NCBI RefSeq assembly: GCF_001949145.1
Contig: NW_019091387.1
Span: forward strand, 1,225,329-1,289,328
Length of the DNA stretch: 64,000 bases
Reading direction: 5' to 3'
From: Acanthaster planci
Taxonomy: Eukaryota; Echinodermata; Asteroidea; Valvatida; Acanthasteridae
In this document: positions 62,320 to 64,000 of the stretch, piece after piece
How positions within the stretch are numbered: the first letter of the stretch is position 1
How the letters are laid out: the number at the start of each line of letters is the position of its first letter
Program-made: the position numbers and the translations under genes
The notes under the pieces: generated by a model
What the model was told of the DNA's origin: nothing
The model's database searches: none
What the model saw: only the letters and a program-made list of their open reading frames with translations

Positions 62320-64000
62320 GTAATTGAAATCACTTCCCACTGGGTTCTGCTTTGGGAAAACTCACCATTTGCTTTGCTAATCAGAGCAGTCCTTGCTAAG
62401 CTACTGTACCTTTTGTGGAGATGCTTGGGCAGTTATATTCACAGAGTTTTTTCGTGATTGCAGCACAACCTTTGCATCAACTAGCCACGGGACGGTGCTC
62501 CATTAAAATAAATTTCTGTAGCACTTTCTGGCAACATTTTCGTGCCTTCTTCCTCCTGCTTCCCTCCTGGCAAGGAAGTGACAGTAAACTGCCCGTCAAT
62601 TTTAGAAGAATTCTCGTCAAGTCTTCAAATCACAACTTGTGAATCATAAGTCATCCGGTATTATAAGAGTCACATGCGATTCCATTGATGTGTGGCACAC
62701 ATTCCTTATATCTCTGCTCATCCCCGGTTCATTGATTTGACTTCTGATTGACTTGACTACAACTCTAACATTTGGAGCTGCCTTCTGCATCAACATGTGA
62801 CCCCTCTTTCCAAAACCAGGTTGAAAGCGGTAATTTTGATGTTATCAATTCCTCTTCCACACTGCTAACTTTCATACTTCAAAGTTAACAAGCATTGTCC
62901 CAAGTTAACATTTTGTCTGTGGAAAGCTTTGGTACGTGTGCTCGTACATGTAGTTTGGGGCAATGACAGTTGTGGAGTTTGTAGTGTTGTTATATCCCAG
63001 ATGATAGCTTAGAATTCTTTAGCATGGTTTTGGGGAGTGGTAGATCAGGAACAATTTTTTGATCGAATCTGCTCCAAAAGAGGTGATAACGCTTTGTTTA
63101 GTTACCTACATGTTAACACAAATATCTGCCCTTTTCAAAAATTCAAATGTTTTCTTAAAATTTAAGAATGGCAAAGCACTATTTTGAAATGTAAAACCTT
63201 TACACTCCATGCTAAGAACTAGTCACATGCTGCAATAACACAAGAAAGATTTTTAGTCTATTTGCAGCACGGTGTGGAATACTAAGATATATAAGCCGCA
63301 GTCCATAAAATCTGCTGCAATTCTTTTGGGTAGGGGATATGTATCTATTTCACACACCAAAAACATCACTGATCGTCTCTGTCCAGCTTGATTTTCATCA
63401 ACTTTGGTATTTCCGGTCCTTCTTTCTTGTTTCTTTCTCTGTGGGATGTTATCTGCCTGTCTTTTTGTTTGCAGTTTAGGAATTTTCTTTGTTTTTTGTC
63501 ACTGTCTGTTTAACTGTTAGTAATCAAAGGGAAACTTTAATTTTCCTGTGGTGGACACACTTTGTATTTTAGTCAGCCAGTATCAGAATTGGCCCACGTG
63601 ACACCATGATTTCATCAGCAGATCACACAAGTGCTGAAACCCTTGTGACTGCTTAAAAATGCGCAAACATGGAGGCCAAGATATATCCACTGAATGTACG
63701 TGTTTTGATTTTGCCCTTTGCAGATGTAATGTTACAGTGTAGGGCCTAATGTATGCTTAGTGCGTTTCAAGCACTAGTGGGAAAACCCTTCAGAAGCATG
63801 CTCAGGGAAGATTTGAGCGGACGCCCTCACTCTAGCACTTAGGGTCATCAGCATGAACACATGATTTCATTGGCGGCATTGCCACTGCTCATGTGTGAGC
63901 ACTGCTCAACCGCTAAACTTTCTCCGATACTAAAGCTGACTGATTTCAGTGCAGAATATTAACAGAAATCTTTAGTCCTGTTTACTTTTGTTTTTGTCAT
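62320..64000 (+). other. Downstream intron of the CRACD-like gene
   Basis: No further exon, repeat or polyadenylation context recognised up to the right edge; the gene is presumed to continue. Confidence 0.45.

Noticed and set aside
62320-62457. Read-through C-terminus of the CRACD-like protein
   Set aside because: The hydrophobic stretch (LLWENSPFALLIRAVLAKLL) is unlike the rest of the protein, and a usable GTAATT donor precedes it; kept only as an alternative in the exon 6 entry.
1-64000. Phage, CRISPR, toxin-antitoxin or other bacterial defence loci; viral genes
   Set aside because: Exon-intron genes, SINEs and MITEs show this is animal DNA, and no spaced direct repeats, operons or viral proteins were seen.

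Overview
The window is animal nuclear DNA. Genes are cut into short exons by long AT-rich introns with GT..AG borders, and interspersed repeats are dense. There are two runs of N: 30067-30807 (741 bases) and 41396-41873 (478 bases). No bacterial operon, rRNA gene or CRISPR array is visible. The gene content (CKAP2-like, C4orf33-like, ClC-3/4/5-like, CRACD-like), the very frequent ACATGTAC palindrome runs, tRNA-derived SINEs and many small DNA transposons suggest an invertebrate deuterostome such as an echinoderm, hemichordate or amphioxus. I cannot fix the species.

Four protein-coding genes were assembled by hand from splice sites and matching reading phases. (1) Minus strand, 6176 to 411 and on past the left edge: the N-terminus of a ClC-3/4/5-type Cl-/H+ antiporter, three coding exons. 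(2) Plus strand, 12533-23826: a complete eight-exon gene of 599 codons for a CKAP2/CKAP2L-like mitotic spindle protein. (3) Minus strand, 31584-25788: a complete five-exon gene of 203 codons for the UPF0462/C4orf33 family. (4) Plus strand, 40755 to 62319 and on past the right edge: six exons of a basic and acidic, probably disordered protein resembling CRACD/CRACDL (KIAA1211 family) regulators of actin capping protein. Its identity is less certain than its exon structure. Genes 1 and 2 are divergent, 2 and 3 convergent, and 3 and 4 divergent. Nothing suggests that the four act in one pathway.

The space between exons is mostly transposon-derived. I see three hAT-type MITEs (one with a perfect 8-bp target duplication), several TTAA-flanked piggyBac-like MITEs, four copies of a near-palindromic foldback element, a pogo-like MITE nested in another repeat, and two pairs of other inverted-repeat MITEs. 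There is also a tRNA-derived SINE with a 15-bp target duplication, a second tRNA-like core inside a 40-bp palindrome, a LINE reverse transcriptase relic, an RNase H relic, and two copies of a retroelement tail carrying a hammerhead-like core.

I found no clear new multi-gene system. The items most worth a second look are the perfect 26-bp hairpin between the convergent genes, the thrice-repeated tryptophan motif at exon starts of the CKAP2-like gene, the palindrome with a tRNA-like core, the hammerhead-like tails, symmetric-phase candidate cassette exons in the CRACD-like gene, and the G+C-rich block bounded by inverted CTCF-like motifs.
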